NCBI GenBank assembly: GCA_023227945.1
Contig: JALOCC010000025.1
Coordinates: forward strand, 1 to 26,271
Source: Candidatus Omnitrophota bacterium
GTDB taxonomy: Bacteria; Omnitrophota; Gorgyraeia; Duberdicusellales; 4484-171
Direction: 5' to 3'
DNA: 26,271 nt
The position numbers were made by a program, and so were the translations under genes. The notes under the pieces are model-generated. The model was not told the origin of the DNA. It saw only the letters and a program-made list of their open reading frames with translations, and did not search any database. Below are positions 23,916-26,271 of this stretch, piece after piece. Within the stretch, counting starts at the first letter, position 1. Every line of letters starts with the position of its first letter.

Positions 23916-23989
23916 AAAAAAGGCTAAGGTTAAATCTGAAGTTGAGTTAAAAATAGCGCCTTAACCTAAACCTTAACTTCAACCTTTTT
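23916..23989. repeat. Intergenic long imperfect hairpin made of GGTTAAG/CTTAACC words
   Basis: The left half (about 23916-23950) holds aaggctaagg, ttaaat and tgaagttgagttaa. The right half (23959-23989) holds ccttaacctaaaccttaacttcaacctttt. The two halves are imperfect reverse complements over roughly 30 bases, helped by G-U pairs in RNA. The right arm ends in a short T-run, so partial termination or transcript processing within the operon is possible. The element fills the 80-base gap between the flavin subunit and the ferredoxin gene. Confidence 0.65.
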
Positions 23990-23995
23990 AAAGAA

Positions 23996-24490
23996 ATGAA
24001 AAGAATATTGCTAGATTTAGAGAAATGCGATAACTGCCCTGAGTGTGTCGTTAAATGCAGTTATATTTATCATCCCCAAAATAAAGGAATAACCTCCTTG
24101 AGGGAATTCGCAACCTTTGCCGTTGTCTGCCACAGGTGTGAAGAAGCCCCTTGCATTAATTCGTGCTACCACAATGCGCTGGCGAAGGACGAAAATAAAA
24201 TAATAAAACGGGCAAAATTTTTATGCACCTCCTGCAAAACCTGTACACATGCTTGCCCTTTTGGAGTAATATTCGATGATTTCCTGGATTTCCTTGATTC
24301 AAAATGTGATTTTTGTATTGGTAGAAATAAACATCTGTGCATCGAAACTTGCACACATAAAGCATTAGAAATCCTGGACATCGACAAAGATGATATAGCT
24401 CAGAATACTTACGTTATCTCTGATTATCTTGCAATTAAGCATCCGAAAAAATGGTTCCTTGATGATAAAGTGCTCTATAAGAAAAAATAA
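23996..24490 (+). CDS. Four-cluster 4Fe-4S ferredoxin subunit (HycB/CooF-like)
   Basis: The 164-residue protein contains 16 cysteines in four groups of four: 11/14/17/21, 45/48/53/57, 77/80/83/87 and 104/107/115/119. This is the pattern of the iron-sulfur subunits found with formate hydrogenlyase, CO-linked hydrogenase and DMSO reductase-type enzymes. It would relay electrons between a catalytic partner and the membrane hydrogenase-type core. No signal peptide is present, so it is cytoplasmic. The start at 23996 lies just after the repeat with an aaag purine stretch as a weak binding site. Two bases separate its stop from the next ATG. Confidence 0.87.
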   Translation: MKRILLDLEKCDNCPECVVKCSYIYHPQNKGITSLREFATFAVVCHRCEEAPCINSCYHNALAKDENKIIKRAKFLCTSCKTCTHACPFGVIFDDFLDFLDSKCDFCIGRNKHLCIETCTHKALEILDIDKDDIAQNTYVISDYLAIKHPKKWFLDDKVLYKKK

Positions 24491-24492
24491 TA

Positions 24493-25422
24493 ATGATAAA
24501 GATGATTTTACAGTATTTAATTTTCCCTGGCCTGGCATTTTGTTTCTTTATGGGCGCTATGGGTTTCTGGCTTGAAAGAAAACTAACTGCCCGCTTCCAG
24601 TATCGAGTGGGCCCGCCCTGGTATCAGAATTTTATTGACGTAATGAAATTATTTCTAAAAGAAACAATGATACCGCGCGATGCGACAAAAACTATTTTTA
24701 TAGCTTCACCAATTATAAGTTTATCGGCAGTAATTTTAGTAAGTATAATACTGGCAAATAATTACTTTCTAAACATAAGTTTTATCGGCGATGTTATCGT
24801 AATTTTATATTTACTGCTCATACCATCGCTTTTCATTATTCTCGGCGCACTTTCCTCAAAAAACCCCTTAGCGCTTGTGGGGGCCGCAAGAGAAACAAAA
24901 CTTATGCTTGCTTACGAATTTGTATTTATCGCAAGCTTAATAATTGCGATAATTAAATCGGGTAATTCAATTATGATGGCGGACATAATCGGTATCCAGA
25001 TACTAAATAAACCTAATATAGCCAGTTTCTCAGGCGCAATCGCCTTTGTGCTGGCTATTTTTTATGCTCAGGCAAAATTAGGTATAGTGCCGTTTGATAT
25101 GGCTGAAGCAGAGCAGGAAATTATGGCAGGTACTGTAATTGAGTATTCCGGGCCGCTTCTCGGCTTTTATAAAATATCAAAATTAATGCTTTATTTTTCC
25201 CTGCCGTTATTTATAATTTCCTTATTCGTAAAAATTTCTGTAGAATCTGCATTTTTAAGATATTTAATATTTTTTGCAGAATATATACTTATCATTTTTA
25301 TTATGTCTGTAATTAAAAATATAAATCCAAGGCTGCGGATAAAAGATGCTTTGGGATTTTTTTGGTTTTTACTTTTTCCTCTTGGAATTTTGGGTATAAT
25401 TTTGGCGCAATTCGGACTATAA
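24493..25422 (+). CDS. NuoH / HycD / EchB-like membrane subunit
   Basis: The 309-residue protein is almost entirely hydrophobic, with about eight transmembrane segments. The complex I subunit 1 signatures are present: GFWLERKLTARFQYRVGPP (two pieces between residues 24 and 42) and GIVPFDMAEAEQEIMAGTVIEYSG (197-220), which holds the conserved acidic cluster of the quinone or proton channel. The size and the neighbouring small subunit favour a group 4 hydrogenase (HycD/EchB) over NADH dehydrogenase. It anchors the peripheral arm and takes part in ion translocation. Its TAA shares one base with the next ATG (TAATG). Confidence 0.88.
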   Translation: MIKMILQYLIFPGLAFCFFMGAMGFWLERKLTARFQYRVGPPWYQNFIDVMKLFLKETMIPRDATKTIFIASPIISLSAVILVSIILANNYFLNISFIGDVIVILYLLLIPSLFIILGALSSKNPLALVGAARETKLMLAYEFVFIASLIIAIIKSGNSIMMADIIGIQILNKPNIASFSGAIAFVLAIFYAQAKLGIVPFDMAEAEQEIMAGTVIEYSGPLLGFYKISKLMLYFSLPLFIISLFVKISVESAFLRYLIFFAEYILIIFIMSVIKNINPRLRIKDALGFFWFLLFPLGILGIILAQFGL

Positions 25423-25856
25423 TGAAACTAAAAGAAAAGATACTTACAAAATCGCTGTGGGTGTATCATTTAAGTGCAGGCTCGTGCAACAATTGCGATA
25501 TAGAAATACTGGACTGCCTTACCCCGCGATTTGATATCGAACGTTTCGGAATGCAGCTGGTAGGCAGCATTCGCCACGCAGACGTTTTACTTATAACCGG
25601 CGCGATGAATAAAAAATCGGCAAAAATCCTTAAAAGCCTCTATGAACAGGCGCCAAAACCATTGTTCGTTGCTGCTGTCGGGACTTGCCCATGCTCTCAG
25701 CATATGTTTAAAGGAAGTTACCCTATGCTTAGTGCCCTTGATGAAATAATTCCTGTTGACGTATACATTCCGGGATGTCCTCCAAAGCCCGAAGCTATAA
25801 TTGCCGGAATTGCCAAGTTAATTAATAAACTTACTGCAAAAGATAAAAAAGGATAG
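25422..25856 (+). CDS. NuoB-like / group 4 [NiFe]-hydrogenase small subunit (EchC/HycG)
   Basis: The ATG at 25422 is chosen because it overlaps the upstream stop by one base and starts directly at the conserved region; a longer frame from 25362 only reads the previous gene out of phase. The 144-residue protein binds the [4Fe-4S] cluster nearest the active site. Ligands are visible as Cys22 and Cys25 in SAGSCNNCDIEIL, Cys89 in GTCPCS and Cys119 in PGCPPKPEAI. CNxCDIE is the form seen in Ech-, Hyc- and Mbh-type hydrogenases. An extra cysteine (Cys91) lies next to the third ligand. The large catalytic subunit is not in the window. Confidence 0.88.
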   Translation: MKLKEKILTKSLWVYHLSAGSCNNCDIEILDCLTPRFDIERFGMQLVGSIRHADVLLITGAMNKKSAKILKSLYEQAPKPLFVAAVGTCPCSQHMFKGSYPMLSALDEIIPVDVYIPGCPPKPEAIIAGIAKLINKLTAKDKKG

Positions 25857-25858
25857 AA

Positions 25859-26271
25859 ATGATAAAAGACGAAGTTAAAAAAATATTGGCAGCAAAGATA
25901 AAAAATTGGGAAGTAAAAAACCCTAAAAGAATATATTTTGAGGTAGATAAAAAAGATATAAAGGAAATTGCCCGTAGCCTTTACAAAGATTTTAACATGA
26001 GGCTCTCAACTATTACCGGTATAGATAACGAAAAGAATTTTGAATTAATTTTCCATTTTGGCTTAGATAAAACAGGGGAACTTTTTAATGTAAGAACTTT
26101 TATCAACGATAAGGATAACCCGGAGATAGATTCTCTTGTTGATCTATTCAAATCATCCGACTGGGTAGAAAGAGAAATTCATGAGCTTCTCGGCATAAAT
26201 TTTAAAGGCCATCCCAACTTAAAACATCTATTGCTTGATGACGACTGGCCAAAAGACAGTTACCCCTTAAG
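25859..26271 (+). CDS. NuoC-like 30-kDa subunit (or HycE N-terminal domain), 3' truncated
   Basis: The gene starts two bases after the previous stop, with aaagga inside the preceding codons as ribosome binding site, and runs off the window after 137 codons. The NuoC signature is clear: RTFINDKDNPEIDSLVDLF is followed by DWVEREIHELLGINFKGHPNLKHLLL, then DDDWP near the edge. In complex I-like hydrogenases this domain bridges the small and large subunits. It is either free (EchD) or fused to the large subunit (HycE); the truncation hides which. It is expected to be followed by the NuoD-like or [NiFe] large subunit. Confidence 0.88.
   Translation, partial: MIKDEVKKILAAKIKNWEVKNPKRIYFEVDKKDIKEIARSLYKDFNMRLSTITGIDNEKNFELIFHFGLDKTGELFNVRTFINDKDNPEIDSLVDLFKSSDWVEREIHELLGINFKGHPNLKHLLLDDDWPKDSYPL

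Noticed and set aside
25362..25421. Longer start for the NuoB-like subunit
   Set aside because: The extra 20 residues are the end of the NuoH-like gene read out of phase; the TAATG overlap at 25422 is the natural start.
1..26271. tRNA, rRNA and insertion sequence genes
   Set aside because: No cloverleaf-like segment, rRNA core sequence or transposase motif was recognised by eye. Short non-coding RNAs cannot be excluded without a covariance-model search.

Overview
The window is about 26 kb of AT-rich bacterial chromosome and all recognisable genes are on the + strand. It carries a complete set of late lipid A and inner-core steps (Kdo transferase, LpxK, an LpxL-type acyltransferase), four GT9 heptosyltransferase-type domains and a PagL-type outer-membrane enzyme, so the host is a Gram-negative with LPS. 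The oxygen-sensitive hydrogenase-type locus and the many ferredoxin clusters point to an anaerobe. The dense GT9 cluster, the ELM1-type domain and the dprA-topA-xerC order suggest a Candidatus Omnitrophota or Elusimicrobiota-like lineage. That assignment is inference and was not tested by any search.

Layout. 1-2392: the 3' end of a secreted-type protein with two tandem carbohydrate-binding-like domains, then a secreted clan GH-A glycosidase. 2393-3838: a consensus promoter, a GC-rich repeat element in the leader, a PagL-type lipid A deacylase, an overlapping ArgA-like N-acetyltransferase, and a long intergenic hairpin. 3839-5002: an acyl-CoA dehydrogenase standing alone. 5076-8654: aroK-dprA-topA with overlapping ends. 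8655-8772: a gap filled by inverted repeats. 8773-20711: xerC, then an almost gapless cell-envelope operon: waaA, lpxK, an lpxL::ELM1 fusion, a GT4::GT9 fusion, a GT4, a membrane-anchored polysaccharide deacetylase and three GT9 enzymes. 20769-21956: a REC-GGDDF protein with a GspE/MshE N-terminal-like tail behind an extended -10 promoter. 21981-26271: a strong promoter and a perfect Rex-type palindrome, then the first six genes of a complex I-like, group 4 hydrogenase-type operon that runs off the right edge.

How the parts work together. WaaA, LpxK and the acyltransferase finish Kdo2-lipid A. The GT4 and GT9 enzymes plausibly build the core oligosaccharide on it, the deacetylase may trim N-acetyl groups from a surface sugar, and PagL could remodel the lipid A acyl chains at the outer membrane. 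In the last operon, the two soluble subunits resemble the beta (Fe-S) and gamma (FAD, NAD(P)H, 2Fe-2S) subunits of sulfhydrogenase or anaerobic sulfite reductase. They sit directly upstream of a four-cluster ferredoxin and NuoH-, NuoB- and NuoC-like subunits, which suggests an NAD(P)H-linked membrane complex under redox (NADH/NAD+) control.

The least expected features are the Rex-type operator, the two gene fusions in the LPS operon, and several intergenic hairpins. Three of those hairpins share a plan: one short word repeated directly and then inverted, with a different word at each locus.
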